The notes: generated by a model from the sequence alone, not told the origin. Shown: positions 44,173-53,379, numbered from the stretch's first letter. The stretch is DNA of 64,000 nucleotides from JACMQX01 sp044225675 (GCA_044225675.1 JBGAIH010000016.1:50072-114071), one strand, 5' to 3'. Numbers and translations: made by a program.

Positions 44173-45297
44173 TCAGCCTGAAACGGCAGCAGCCGAGGAT
44201 GGGGCCAGCAGGCGGCCCGGCTGGAAGATGCCGGCCGGGTCGAACTGCTTCATGAGTTCACGCTGGATGCGATCGAGCGGCGCTGCCGGCGGTGTGAAGA
44301 CGGCCACGCCGTGGGCGCCGGCAGCGTGGGCGGGACGCCTGAACAGCGTGGCATGTCCGCCGGCCTGCTGCGCGGCGGCGCGCAGGGCTGGCGCGGCGTC
44401 GACCGGCGCGTGGAGCCAGCGCTGGCCGCCATGCCACTCCACGAGCTGAGGCTGCGGCAGGGGAAGCGGCGGCGCAGCCTGCGCCACCGACAGGCGCCAC
44501 AGGCCCTGGTCGGCTGCGGCCGCCGCGAAGAAGGGGTGGGTCTGCTCCCGCAGCGACTGCCAGAAGGCACTCGCCTGCGCCGTGCCGAGCCGCTCGCCGC
44601 CGAGCTTGCGGCAGGCGGCGTCGACCGCTGCCACGGCGCCGCGCAGGCGCAGCCACAGCACGCCCTGGCCGGATTCGACCGTCCAGCAGCTGGCGTTGAG
44701 CGGCAGCGGCTGGCCGCCCCAGGTGTTCAGGGCGCGCAGGGCAGCGTCGGCGTCCATCGCGAAACCCAGCGTGACCTCGGCGGGTGCAAGGGGCAGAACC
44801 TTGAGGCTGACCTCGGCGATCAGGCCGAGCGTGCCGAGCGAGCCGGCCATGAGCCGCGAGAGATCGTAGCCGGCCACGTTCTTCATGACCTGGCCGCCAA
44901 AGGTCAGCAGCTCGCCGCGGCCGTTGACGATGCGGGCGCCCAGCACGTAGTCGCGCACCGAGCCGGCGCTCGCGCGGGCTGGGCCCGACAGGCCGGCAGC
45001 CACCATGCCGCCGACGGTGGCGCCCGGGCCGAAGTGCGGCGGCTCGAAGGGAAGGCTCTGGCCGCAGCCAGCCAGCAGCGTCTCCAGGGCCGCAAGCGGC
45101 TCGCCGGCGCGGACGGTGACGACCAGCTCGCTCGGCTCGTAGCTCACCACGCCGGCCAGCGCCCGCGTGTCGAGCAGCTCGCCGTCGATCCATGGCCCGA
45201 GAAAGTCCTTGGTGCCGCCGCCGCGGATGCGCAGCGGCATGCCACCGGCCTGCGCGGCGCGGATGCGGTCGATGAGCGGTTGCAGGGCGGGTTCCAC
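44173..45297 (-). CDS. glcE: Glycolate oxidase FAD-binding subunit
   Basis: FAD/PCMH-type protein of 374 residues. FAD-binding marks: RIRGGGTKDFLG (about 23-34), PHFGPGATVGGMVAAGLSGP and NVAGYDLSRLMAGSLGTLG. Works with GlcD and GlcF in glycolate oxidation. Normally glcD comes directly before; here the upstream neighbour is an SMP-30 gene 45 bp away. Confidence 0.92.
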   Translation of the reverse strand: MEPALQPLIDRIRAAQAGGMPLRIRGGGTKDFLGPWIDGELLDTRALAGVVSYEPSELVVTVRAGEPLAALETLLAGCGQSLPFEPPHFGPGATVGGMVAAGLSGPARASAGSVRDYVLGARIVNGRGELLTFGGQVMKNVAGYDLSRLMAGSLGTLGLIAEVSLKVLPLAPAEVTLGFAMDADAALRALNTWGGQPLPLNASCWTVESGQGVLWLRLRGAVAAVDAACRKLGGERLGTAQASAFWQSLREQTHPFFAAAAADQGLWRLSVAQAAPPLPLPQPQLVEWHGGQRWLHAPVDAAPALRAAAQQAGGHATLFRRPAHAAGAHGVAVFTPPAAPLDRIQRELMKQFDPAGIFQPGRLLAPSSAAAVSG

Positions 45298-45342
45298 GGC
45301 GACGATGGTAGCGGGGCTGGGCGCGTGCGCCCTTGAACTTTT

Positions 45343-46311
45343 CTAACGCGGGTCCTGAAAGAAGTTCACCGGCAGGCCCGGCACCTCGACCCGCGTGCTG
45401 AAGACGCAGCCCGACTGCGGCATGTCGCGCAGCTCGGCGGCCGGGCGGTTCAGGCTGGCGGTGGTGACGTAGAGCGTGCGCAGGTCGTCGCCGCCGAAGC
45501 AGGGCATGGTCGGGCATTGGGCCGGCAGCGGATGCTCGGCCAGCAGCCGGCCGTCGGGAGCGAACTGCAGCAGGCGGGCGCCTTCGAACATCGCGACCCA
45601 GTAGTTGCCCTCGGCGTCGACAGCCGCGCCGTCGGGCCGTCCGCCGTAGGTGGCGGGCGTGCAGCCGGGCAGGCCGTACTGCCAACCGGCCGGCTTGGGC
45701 GTGAATTGCGCGAAGACGCGGCGGCGCGTCATGGCATTGCTCGCGGCGTCCCAGTCCCAGGCCCAGACGGTATGGGGCACGGTGTCGGCCCAGTAGACGG
45801 TACGCGCGTCAGGCGACCAGGCCAGGCCATTGGACAGCGTCGCGCCGCCGACCTGCTCCTGGATCACCGGTGCGCCGCTGCGCAGGTCCAGCGCATGCAG
45901 TGCGGCCAGCGGCTTGTCGCGCGGCTCGTACATGGTGCCGGCCCAGAAGCGCCCGGCCGGATCGGCCTTGCCGTCGTTGAAGCGGGTGGTTGCGGTGTCG
46001 TGGCCGAAGCGGTGCAGCAGCTCCAGCGCGCCGCCCCACTGCCGCGCGCGGTACATGCCGTCACGCAGGGCCAGCACGAGTCCGCCGCCGGTGGCCGGCG
46101 CGATGCTGCCGGGCTCCGACGGCATGGCCCAGCTATCGATGCTGCCCATGAAGACGTTCATGCGGCGCACCTGCCGGTTGGGAATGTCGACCCAGTAAAG
46201 CATGAGCTCCCCGGGGTGCCAGAACGGCGATTCGCCCAGACCGTCGGCCGGGGTCACGGCCTGCCACTGCAATGGGACGGCCAGGCGGGGCAGTGAAACG
46301 CTGGAGGTCAT
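45343..46311 (-). CDS. SMP-30/gluconolactonase-family protein
   Basis: Six-bladed beta-propeller lactonase of 322 residues. Metal ligands of the family are expected in GESPFWHPGELMLYWVDI, FNDGKADPAGRFWAGTM, TLSNGLAWSPDARTVYWADT and DGAAVDAEGNYWVAMF; all are present. It opens sugar lactones. The start overlaps the aldose epimerase stop (ATGA), so the two act on the same sugar, perhaps a pentose or galactose oxidised without phosphorylation. Confidence 0.9.
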   Translation of the reverse strand: MTSSVSLPRLAVPLQWQAVTPADGLGESPFWHPGELMLYWVDIPNRQVRRMNVFMGSIDSWAMPSEPGSIAPATGGGLVLALRDGMYRARQWGGALELLHRFGHDTATTRFNDGKADPAGRFWAGTMYEPRDKPLAALHALDLRSGAPVIQEQVGGATLSNGLAWSPDARTVYWADTVPHTVWAWDWDAASNAMTRRRVFAQFTPKPAGWQYGLPGCTPATYGGRPDGAAVDAEGNYWVAMFEGARLLQFAPDGRLLAEHPLPAQCPTMPCFGGDDLRTLYVTTASLNRPAAELRDMPQSGCVFSTRVEVPGLPVNFFQDPR

Positions 46312-47189
46312 GCCTTGATGCTTTCGGACTGGATGCTCATCTGCGCGCTCATCGACTCGCCCGGCTGCAGGATGCGCAGGCCCAGCTCGTCAGGTTCGGC
46401 ACCTGTCGAGGCCACGAGGTTGATGGCGTTGTTCACATGGCTCACCGGCTCGATGGCGACGAAGTCGCGGGTGTCATTGGTGTAGACGACGAGCCGGCCG
46501 AGATTGGAGGTCAGCTGGGTGTGCAGCTTCTCGTCGCGCAGGTGGACGGTGCCGCTCCAGCCGTCGAAGCAGTGGTCGACGTCGAGGAAGGCACAGTCGG
46601 CGTCCAGGCCATGGGCAGGCAGCCTGCGCGTGGGCAGCTTGTCCTCGCCCATCTCCCAGCGGCCGGTGGCCTCGAAAGCGATGCGGCTGCGTGCGCGCTT
46701 GACGAAGTAGGGGTGCCAGCCCAGCCCCACGGGCGCCGGCGCGGGCGACTGGTTGGTGATGCTCAGCGTCATCTCCAGCGTGTGCGAGCCGACGCGAAAG
46801 GTCTGCGACGCGTCGAAGGCGAACGGCCAGGCCGCATCGGCCCGGTGCTCGAAGGCCAGCATGGCGAAGCGGCCGTCGGACTCCAGCACCTCCCAGGGCC
46901 GCTGCCAGCCAACGCCGTGGATGGCATGAGGCTCGTCGCCGTTGTTGCGGATGAGCGGATGGCTGGTGCCTTGCCAGACCAGCGTGGCGTGGCCCACGCG
47001 GTTGGAATACGGCACCAGCGGGTAGCAGCCCGACAGGCGGGCCGACAGGAGGGACGTGTGCGATGCGTCGCCGCGCACCGAGCGCAGCACCGGCTCGTTG
47101 CCGAGCCACAGCCCGGCAATGCAGCCGCCGAGTTCGGGGCGGATATCGCAGCGCAGGCCTTCGCAGGCAAGGGTCAGCGGGGAAGTCAT
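46308..47189 (-). CDS. Aldose 1-epimerase-family protein
   Basis: Galactose mutarotase-like protein of 293 residues. The catalytic histidine region is HAIHGVGWQRPWEV, and the second His is GLGWHPYFVKRA. It interconverts alpha and beta sugar anomers before the lactonase or dehydrogenase step. I chose the ATG at 47189; an in-frame ATG at 47216 is upstream. A terminator of the next operon lies just before. Confidence 0.88.
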   Translation of the reverse strand: MTSPLTLACEGLRCDIRPELGGCIAGLWLGNEPVLRSVRGDASHTSLLSARLSGCYPLVPYSNRVGHATLVWQGTSHPLIRNNGDEPHAIHGVGWQRPWEVLESDGRFAMLAFEHRADAAWPFAFDASQTFRVGSHTLEMTLSITNQSPAPAPVGLGWHPYFVKRARSRIAFEATGRWEMGEDKLPTRRLPAHGLDADCAFLDVDHCFDGWSGTVHLRDEKLHTQLTSNLGRLVVYTNDTRDFVAIEPVSHVNNAINLVASTGAEPDELGLRILQPGESMSAQMSIQSESIKA

Positions 47190-47257
47190 GGGTGTGTCTC
47201 CACGGACATTGTGCACCCGCAGGCGGAGCTGACGCAGCCTGCCACGCCGCGGCGGAC

Positions 47258-47286
47258 AAAAAAAAAGGCCCCCGTTGCCGGGGGCC
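47258..47286 (-). terminator. Rho-independent terminator of the glnK-amtB transcript
   Basis: On the minus strand a GGCCCCC/GGGGGCC hairpin is followed by nine T residues (the A run at 47258-47266). It lies about 75 bp after the amtB stop. Confidence 0.9.
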
Positions 47287-47360
47287 GAACATCCAAAGGA
47301 GACTCTTGCTTGGAATCGTTGCGCCGCACCGGCGGGGAGCCGGCGCGGCGGGGAGGCGGA

Positions 47361-48899
47361 TCAGCGGTTGTAGGCGGTTTCGCCGTGGCTGCTGATGTCG
47401 AGGCCTTCGCGCTCTTCCTCTTCCGTCACCCGCAGGCCGATCACGAGATCGACGATCTTGTAGGCGATGAAGGAGACGACGGCCGAGAGGATCACCGTGG
47501 TCAGCACGCCCTGGAACTGGATCCAGACCTGGCCGCCGATGGAGTAGCTCTCGCCGACCTTGTTGGCCACGTAGTCGTACACGCCGGTGCCGCCCAGCGA
47601 CGGGGATGCGAACACACCCGTCAGCAGCGCGCCCAGGATGCCGCCCACGCCGTGGACGCCAAAGACGTCCAGCGAGTCGTCGGCGCCGAGCATGCGCTTG
47701 AGGCCGTTGACGCCCCAGAGGCAGACCACGCCAGCCAGCAGGCCGATCACGATGGCGCCCATCGGGCCGACGAAGCCGCAGGCCGGGGTGATGGCCACGA
47801 GGCCGGCCACGGCACCGGAGGCGGCGCCCAGCATGGAGGCCTTGCCCTTGGACAGCGCCTCACCGGCGATCCAGGACAGCGTGGCCGCAGCGGTGGCGAT
47901 CATCGTGTTGACGAAGGCCAGTGCCGTCAGGCCGTTGGCTTCGAGGTTGGAGCCGGCGTTGAAGCCGAACCAGCCCACCCACAGCATGGAGGCACCGACC
48001 ATGGTCAGCGTCAGGCTGTGAGGCGCCATCGATTCCTTGCCGTAACCCGTGCGCTTGCCGAGCACATAGGCACCCACCAGACCGGCGATACCGGCGTTGA
48101 TGTGCACCACGGTGCCGCCTGCGAAGTCCAGCGCACCCTTGGCCCAGAGCCATCCGGCGGCAGCCGTGACCTTCTCGAGCGAGGCAGCGTCGGTGATCGC
48201 GTCCGGACCGGCCCAGTACCAGACCATGTGCGCCATGGGCAGGTAGCAGAACGTGAACCAGATGGCGCAGAACAGCAGCACGGCCGAGAACTTGATGCGC
48301 TCGGCGAAGGCACCGACGATCAGCGCGCAGGTGATGGCCGCGAACGTGGCCTGGAAGCCGACGAACGACAGTTCCGGAATCACGACACCCTTGCTGAAGG
48401 TCGCCGCGACGGAATCCGGCGTGATGCCCTTGAGGAAGATCTTGTCGAAGGTGCCGATGAACGCGCCGTCGCCGCCGAAGGCCAGCGAATAGCCGTACAC
48501 GACCCACAGGACGTAGATCATCGACGTGACGACGAAGACCTGCATCAGCACGGACAGCATGTTCTTGCTGCGCACGAGGCCGCCGTAGAACAGCGCCAGG
48601 CCAGGGATGGTCATGAAGATCACGAGCGCGGTGGCCACCGTCATCCAGGCGGTGTCGCCCTTGTTGGGCACGGGCGCCGGCGCAGCGGCAGGCGCTGCGG
48701 GTGCGGAGGCGGCAGCCGCGGCGGCCGGAGCCGCAGCGGACGCAGCCGGCGCGGCAGCGGAAGCCGGGGCGGCGGCAGGCGCCGTCGCGACGGAAGCCGA
48801 CGGTTCAGCCGTCGAAGCGGCCGGCGTCTGGGCGATGACGGCGGTGGCGCCGATCATCAGGCCCAGGCCCAAGGCCAGGGAGGCAAGCAGTTTTTTCAT
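47361..48899 (-). CDS. amtB: Ammonium transporter with Ala/Pro-rich N-terminal extension
   Basis: Ammonium channel of 512 residues with 11 expected membrane helices, inner membrane. A signal peptide (MKKLLASLALGLGLMIGA...) is followed by an Ala/Pro/Ser linker of about 80 residues, then GDTAWMTVATALVIFMTIPGLALFYGGLVRSKNMLS. The twin histidines of the pore are in GTVVHINAGIAG and FGVHGVGGILGA. AmtB takes up ammonium and is blocked by GlnK. The long low-complexity linker before the first helix seems peculiar to betaproteobacteria of this type. The start is the ATG at 48899. Confidence 0.93.
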   Translation of the reverse strand: MKKLLASLALGLGLMIGATAVIAQTPAASTAEPSASVATAPAAAPASAAAPAASAAAPAAAAAASAPAAPAAAPAPVPNKGDTAWMTVATALVIFMTIPGLALFYGGLVRSKNMLSVLMQVFVVTSMIYVLWVVYGYSLAFGGDGAFIGTFDKIFLKGITPDSVAATFSKGVVIPELSFVGFQATFAAITCALIVGAFAERIKFSAVLLFCAIWFTFCYLPMAHMVWYWAGPDAITDAASLEKVTAAAGWLWAKGALDFAGGTVVHINAGIAGLVGAYVLGKRTGYGKESMAPHSLTLTMVGASMLWVGWFGFNAGSNLEANGLTALAFVNTMIATAAATLSWIAGEALSKGKASMLGAASGAVAGLVAITPACGFVGPMGAIVIGLLAGVVCLWGVNGLKRMLGADDSLDVFGVHGVGGILGALLTGVFASPSLGGTGVYDYVANKVGESYSIGGQVWIQFQGVLTTVILSAVVSFIAYKIVDLVIGLRVTEEEEREGLDISSHGETAYNR

Positions 48900-48924
48900 G
48901 TTCGGTCTCTTTCTTGATGCTGGA

Positions 48925-49263
48925 CTACAGCGCTTCCTTGCCGGTTTCCCCGGTGCGGATGCGAACCACCTGCTCCAGGTCGTAGACAAAGATCTTGCCG
49001 TCGCCGATCTTGCCGGTCCGGGCGGCGCCCTCCACCGCTTCGATCACACGCTCAACCAGATCGTCGGCCACCGCCGCTTCGATTTTTACCTTGGGCAGGA
49101 AATCCACCACATACTCCGCGCCGCGATACAGCTCGGTGTGGCCCTTCTGGCGTCCGAAGCCCTTGACTTCGGTCACCGTGATGCCCTGCACCCCGATCCC
49201 GGAGAGGGCTTCACGCACCTCATCCAGCTTGAACGGTTTGATGATGGCCGTTACGAGTTTCAT
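48925..49263 (-). CDS. glnK: Nitrogen regulatory P-II protein
   Basis: PII trimer subunit of 112 residues. The T-loop has the uridylylated Tyr51 (RGAEYVVDF), the B-loop TGKIGDGKIF binds ATP and 2-oxoglutarate, and the C-loop is intact. It senses nitrogen and carbon state and plugs AmtB under ammonium excess. It sits 25 bp before amtB in the classical order. Confidence 0.96.
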   Translation of the reverse strand: MKLVTAIIKPFKLDEVREALSGIGVQGITVTEVKGFGRQKGHTELYRGAEYVVDFLPKVKIEAAVADDLVERVIEAVEGAARTGKIGDGKIFVYDLEQVVRIRTGETGKEAL

Positions 49264-49288
49264 GTCTTCTCCTCAACAGAGACGGTTA

Positions 49289-50035
49289 TCAGAAGTTGTA
49301 CTTGACGCCCAGGACCAGGCCCGTCTTGCCCAGGAATTTGCCGTTGGCCGGCGAGGCGTAGAACGTCTTGTCGGCGTCCGTCGTCACCAGCGTGGCGGAG
49401 GCCACGAAACCGTTGCCGAAGTCCTTGTTCAGGGCCAGCGAGTAGTCGGTGTAGCTGGGCACCGGGTTGTTGTCGAACTTCTGGTGGCCGATGTGCGGGG
49501 TCAGGCTGTAGCCGCTGCCCAGGTCGAACGTGGCGGCGGCTTCCAGGTAGTAGCTGCCGCGGCTGTTGCCGACGCCGAAGGTCTGCTTGTCGAGGCTGTG
49601 CGAGTACTTGACCGTGGCCGGGCCGAAGGTCAGCGCGCCGTACAGCTCGGTCGTGTTCACCGTGGGGGTGAAGTTCTCGCTCGGGTACTGGTAGCGCAGC
49701 AGGCCGACGTCATAGCCGACGGGGCCGGCCGTGCCACGGTAGCCGCCGTAGAAGTCGAGTTCCACCGCGCCGTCGCCGCCGGGGATGTCTTCGAGAATCT
49801 TGATGGTCGAGCCCCAGAAGCCGAGGTAGAAACCGCTCTTGTGGGTGAAGTCGATGCCGCCTTGCAGGGCCGGACGCAGACGCGACTGGGAGATGCCGCG
49901 GAAACGGTAGTCGGTCACCAGGCCGGCGTTGAAGGCCAGGGTGTAGTCAGGCTCGGGCGCCTTGGTCTGGGCAAACGCGGCGCTGGAAAAAGCCAGAGCG
50001 GCGACGATCATCGTTTTGGTAGCGGTCAGTTTCAC
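49289..50035 (-). CDS. TorF-family putative outer-membrane porin
   Basis: Beta-barrel protein of 248 residues. Signal peptide with cleavage after SAAFA (about residue 22), mature start QTKAPEPDYTLAFNAGLVTDYRFRGISQS, alternating aromatic strands and a C-terminal Phe (VLGVKYNF). The family is annotated as TorF/Gcw_chp porins of unknown substrate. The gene is first in the minus-strand set before glnK and amtB, so nitrogen-regulated expression is plausible. The start is a GTG at 50035 with AGGAGAAGC upstream; the nearest ATG would cut the signal peptide. Confidence 0.87.
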   Translation of the reverse strand: MKLTATKTMIVAALAFSSAAFAQTKAPEPDYTLAFNAGLVTDYRFRGISQSRLRPALQGGIDFTHKSGFYLGFWGSTIKILEDIPGGDGAVELDFYGGYRGTAGPVGYDVGLLRYQYPSENFTPTVNTTELYGALTFGPATVKYSHSLDKQTFGVGNSRGSYYLEAAATFDLGSGYSLTPHIGHQKFDNNPVPSYTDYSLALNKDFGNGFVASATLVTTDADKTFYASPANGKFLGKTGLVLGVKYNF

Positions 50036-50255
50036 AAGCTTCTCCTGGTTAGAAAATGAAAGGACGCTTCGACTAAGCAGGGAGCGTGCCAAAATCCACA
50101 CCGGTAGCAAGGCGGTGCACCAAGCCGCACTTGGATACGTTTTGCTACCTGGGGCAGCAGTCTCGAACCCCCTCGAAAAGCACCATCGCGGTGCGTTCAT
50201 GTTTTTTTTCCAGTGCATGCGGAATGTCCGCACCTGTTTGGGGAGTTGCTGCTTC

Positions 50256-51341
50256 ATGAGTTTGTCCCTGGTGCAAAGCCGCGCCTTGCTGGGCCTGCAG
50301 GCGCCCGCCGTCACCGTCGAGGTGCATCTGGCCAATGGCCTGCCGAGCTTCACGCTGGTGGGCCTGGCCGACGTCGAAGTCAAGGAAGCGCGCGAGAGGG
50401 TGCGCTCGGCGCTGCAGAACGCGGGGCTGGAGTTCCCGCACAACAAGCGCATCACCGTCAACCTGGCGCCGGCCGACCTGCCCAAGGACTCCGGCCGCTT
50501 TGACCTGCCGATCGCCCTGGGCATCCTGGCTGCTGCCGGGCAGATCGACGCCGCGCGACTTGCGGGACACGAGTTTGCGGGCGAACTGTCGCTGTCAGGC
50601 GAGCTGCGGCCGGTGCGCGGCGCGCTGGCCATGGGCCTGGCGCTGCATCAGGCCGGCGCCAGCACGCGGCTGGTGCTGCCGCCGGGCAGCGCGGAAGAAG
50701 CGGCGCTCGTGCCGGGCTCGCAGGTCTACCGCGCGCGGCACCTGCTCGACGTCGTGCGGCAGTTCGCGCCGGAAGGCGGCGCTGCGCTGGAGGGCCTGGA
50801 CGACGCGGCACCCGACGGCTGGAGCCGCGTCGAAGGCGCCGTCTCGGCCGCACCGCCGACCTACCCCGATCTGAGCGACGTGAAAGGCCAGGCGGCGGCG
50901 CGGCGCGCGCTCGAGATCGCTGCGGCGGGCGGCCACAGCCTGCTGCTCATGGGCCCGCCGGGCTCGGGCAAGTCGATGCTCGCGCACCGCTTTGCCGCGC
51001 TGCTGCCGCCGATGAGCGTGGACGAGGCGCTGGAGAGCGCGGCCATCGCCAGCCTGGCGGGACGCTTCGATCTGGCGCGCTGGGCCCAGCGGCCCACCGG
51101 CAGCCCGCATCACTCGGCCAGCGCCGTGGCCCTGGTCGGCGGCGGCTCGCCGCCCAGGCCGGGCGAGATCTCGCTCGCGCACAACGGCGTGCTCTTTCTG
51201 GACGAGCTGCCCGAGTTTCCACGCGCCGCGCTCGAAGCCCTGCGCGAGCCCCTCGAGACAGGGACGATCCGCATCGCGCGGGCGGCGCGGCGTGCGGAGT
51301 TCCCCGCACGCTTTCAGCTCATCGCGGCGATGAACCCCTGA
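50256..51341 (+). pseudogene. comM: 5' part of comM/yifB (Mg-chelatase-like AAA ATPase), interrupted
   Basis: The first 361 residues of the YifB/ComM helicase, which promotes branch migration during natural transformation. It has the Lon-like N-domain (SFTLVGLADVEVKEARERV), Walker A GPPGSGKS (233-240) and Walker B LFLDELPEF. Family proteins are about 500 residues and continue AMNPCPCG; here AMNP is followed at once by a stop. The missing part includes the sensor-2 and Mg-chelatase C-terminal region. The break coincides with the left end of an AT-richer element whose recombinase gene begins 57 bp later. Confidence 0.92.
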
Positions 51342-51397
51342 GGATTCATTGCTAAAGCACCATCAATTTAAGAGAAGATTGAGAATGTGAGCGGCGC
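51336..51397. other. Left junction of the integrated element in comM
   Basis: Composition and coding potential change after CCCCTGA near 51340: the comM frame ends and a short AT-rich stretch (TTCATTGCTAAAGCACCATCAA) runs to the recombinase stop. The right junction, with the comM 3' part, is not within the window, so the element is longer than 12.6 kb. The precise core of the attachment site cannot be fixed from one end. Confidence 0.7.
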
Positions 51398-52894
51398 TCA
51401 GCCGTTCGATGCGAGCGAGTTCGAAGAACTCGCGAATCCTGGGTTATAGAGGAAGTTGAATTCAACTTCTCCACTTCCGATTACTACGCGGTCGAGGATC
51501 GTCTCAACGACTTGGCGGCGTTCGGGGTGTTCCAAGGTATCCCACCGGTCGACAAGGTCACGGCTACCGGACAGGACTTCTTCCTGGGACGCGAGCGCTA
51601 TCTTGAGAACATCGCGCTTGGCCTGGAGGGTGGGGAGTTCTTCGCCGATCTGGTCGAGCCTGAGGCGCATCTTTTCGTAGCGCTGGCCGAAGCCTTTCTT
51701 GTCGAGCACGCCGCCTTGGTAAAGCTCGATGAGTTTGTCCGCTTCGCTGGAAAGCTTTTTCTGTTCGGTTTCAAGCGAAACGATGAGCGATTCGAACGAC
51801 TGAACTTGCTCGTTGCCAGCTTGGACGTGCCCGAGAATCTCATCAGGCGAAAACACGAATGCCCGCAGCTCTTCCTTGAAGATGGCTTCCAAGTCCTTCA
51901 CGGGAATCTTGTTGCGGCACTTGCTGCAGGTGTACTTCGGCGAGTTTGAGGGCACATACATCCTATGGCCGCAGTGGCAAGCGGCAACTCCAGCGAAAAG
52001 ATGCGCCACAGGCTTGGTCTGCCGCTTACCCTTCGCGCGCTTGTCATCCAGAACGGCATTGACCTCGGTCCAGACTTCCTCAGTCACGATGGCTTCAATT
52101 GAAGTGAGCACCCATTCGCTTTCAGGCTTCACTTCCCATGCGCCGCTTGGGCTCTTGGTCTGGGTGTAGTTCGCGCGACGAACGCCTTTTGCGGTGGAGT
52201 CGCGCAATAGCCGGTCCACCGTAGTGTCTGACCACAGCCCTCCGTTACGTGTGCGATACCCGCGTTCATTGAGCACGCGGGCAACCACCTTCTTACGACG
52301 GTGCTCCAGGAACAGTTCATACATGAGTTTGCGGATAGGGGCTTCCTGCTCGCTGATGACGAGCTTCTGTTCCTTCCACTGGAATCCAAAGGGGGCCGCG
52401 CCGCCCAGTGGCTTGCCCAGCTGCGCACGGACGGGAACGGATGCGGCAACCCGTGCGGCAATCTCTTCACGCTCCCACGTGGCCATTGCTGCAATCATCG
52501 TGTAGAACAAGCGGCCGGCCGGGGTTGAGGTATCGATCGCTTCGCCCAGGGACACTAGGTCGGCGCCAGCATCCCGGAAGTGATCCGCGAAGTCGAGCAG
52601 TTCCCTGGTGTTCCTGGCCAGTCGCGCCAGCTTGGAGAAGATGAGGCCGGAAATATGCCCTTCGCGAATGTCAGCAAGCATCCGCTTGGCTTCGGGGTGG
52701 TCCTTGACGGTCTTCCCGGAAATTGCGTCCAAGCGATAGACTTCAACGACATTCCAATCGCGGGATTCCGCATAGGCACGTGCGCGACGCTCGTGTGTTT
52801 CCGGTGACTCGCCCCGTACCTGATCCTCCGTACTTACTCGAATCCAAATACCAACGCGCTTAGTTTTTGAAATGGTGCGCTCAGCATCTTCCAT
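51398..52894 (-). CDS. Large serine recombinase 1 (probable integrase)
   Basis: Protein of 498 residues. The resolvase domain has the nucleophile Ser21 in IWIRVSTEDQ and the Arg motifs SKLARLARNTREL and REEIAARV. The recombinase domain follows, then a zinc ribbon (CHCGHRMY...CSKC, about 300-330) and a long coiled-coil (about 350-440). Large serine recombinases of this type insert and excise elements. Its stop lies 57 bp from the comM junction, the usual place for an integrase. The start is the ATG at 52894 with AGGGAGT upstream. Confidence 0.92.
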   Translation of the reverse strand: MEDAERTISKTKRVGIWIRVSTEDQVRGESPETHERRARAYAESRDWNVVEVYRLDAISGKTVKDHPEAKRMLADIREGHISGLIFSKLARLARNTRELLDFADHFRDAGADLVSLGEAIDTSTPAGRLFYTMIAAMATWEREEIAARVAASVPVRAQLGKPLGGAAPFGFQWKEQKLVISEQEAPIRKLMYELFLEHRRKKVVARVLNERGYRTRNGGLWSDTTVDRLLRDSTAKGVRRANYTQTKSPSGAWEVKPESEWVLTSIEAIVTEEVWTEVNAVLDDKRAKGKRQTKPVAHLFAGVAACHCGHRMYVPSNSPKYTCSKCRNKIPVKDLEAIFKEELRAFVFSPDEILGHVQAGNEQVQSFESLIVSLETEQKKLSSEADKLIELYQGGVLDKKGFGQRYEKMRLRLDQIGEELPTLQAKRDVLKIALASQEEVLSGSRDLVDRWDTLEHPERRQVVETILDRVVIGSGEVEFNFLYNPGFASSSNSLASNG

Positions 52895-52925
52895 AGGACT
52901 CCCTAGGTGAAAAAGCAACATGAGA

Positions 52926-52943
52926 ACACATATTTTAATGTGT
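52926..52943. promoter_or_regulatory. Palindromic operator 1 of the element
   Basis: ACACAT-ATTTTA-ATGTGT, perfect 6-bp arms, in the divergent gap between recombinase 1 (start 52894) and the small regulator (start 53009). A weaker CACA-N6-TGTG sits at 52969-52982. Confidence 0.8.
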
Positions 52944-53008
52944 TTATTTTTGCTTTTGGAGACCTCAGCACATAATTTTGTGTTTTTTCTTGCTAGACTT
53001 CGCTCCCA

Positions 53009-53239
53009 ATGGTCTATGGAGAGTTCAAGAAAAACCTAAAAGAGGCAGGTATGTCAATCAAGACGCTCGCTGCTATTCTGGATGTTCAGCCGACTTCGAT
53101 TACGAACTACAAGGCTACTACAGGCGTTGTACCTCGGCATATCGCAGTCGTGACGGTTTTACTTAAATCCCTTAATCAGAACGGCGTTCCCGCACATGCG
53201 GCATTGGATGGCCACTTTGGTTTCAAGCGGAAGCCTTGA
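53009..53239 (+). CDS. Small Cro/CI-like DNA-binding regulator
   Basis: Protein of 76 residues with an HTH core at about 16-45 (SIKTLAAILDVQPTSITNYKATTGVVPRHIA), similar to phage and element repressors. Its gene lies between two matching 18-bp palindromes, which makes it the probable ligand of both. It could therefore control the recombinase 1 gene and the genes to the right. The Shine-Dalgarno for 53009 is weak; an internal ATG at 53051 is possible. Confidence 0.7.
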   Translation: MVYGEFKKNLKEAGMSIKTLAAILDVQPTSITNYKATTGVVPRHIAVVTVLLKSLNQNGVPAHAALDGHFGFKRKP

Positions 53240-53264
53240 GGTGAAACCGCTCCTTACCATTTGC

Positions 53265-53282
53265 ACACATATTTTTATGTGT
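53265..53282. promoter_or_regulatory. Palindromic operator 2 of the element
   Basis: ACACAT-ATTTTT-ATGTGT, almost identical to operator 1, downstream of the regulator and about 100 bp before the next gene. Confidence 0.8.
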
Positions 53283-53379
53283 TTTGTGCTATCATGAGTT
53301 TGGTAGTACAGGCGCAGGGATGGTTGTCCGCAGGCGGACAACCCTTATCTGCATTGTTTCGTCTGCATGGGAGCGTCAT

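Noticed and set aside
45337..45357. TTTCTAACGCGGGT as a seventh TetR operator
   Set aside because: The left arm lacks CTACC and the spacing differs; it overlaps the SMP-30 gene end.
46272..48917. 881-codon plus-strand open frame
   Set aside because: Opposite amtB and aldose epimerase, both unmistakable; the frame is His/Asp/Gly-rich without domains.
50160..50215. GCACC-ATCGC-GGTGC hairpin followed by T residues before comM
   Set aside because: The T run is nine bases away from a 5-bp stem, too weak for an intrinsic terminator.
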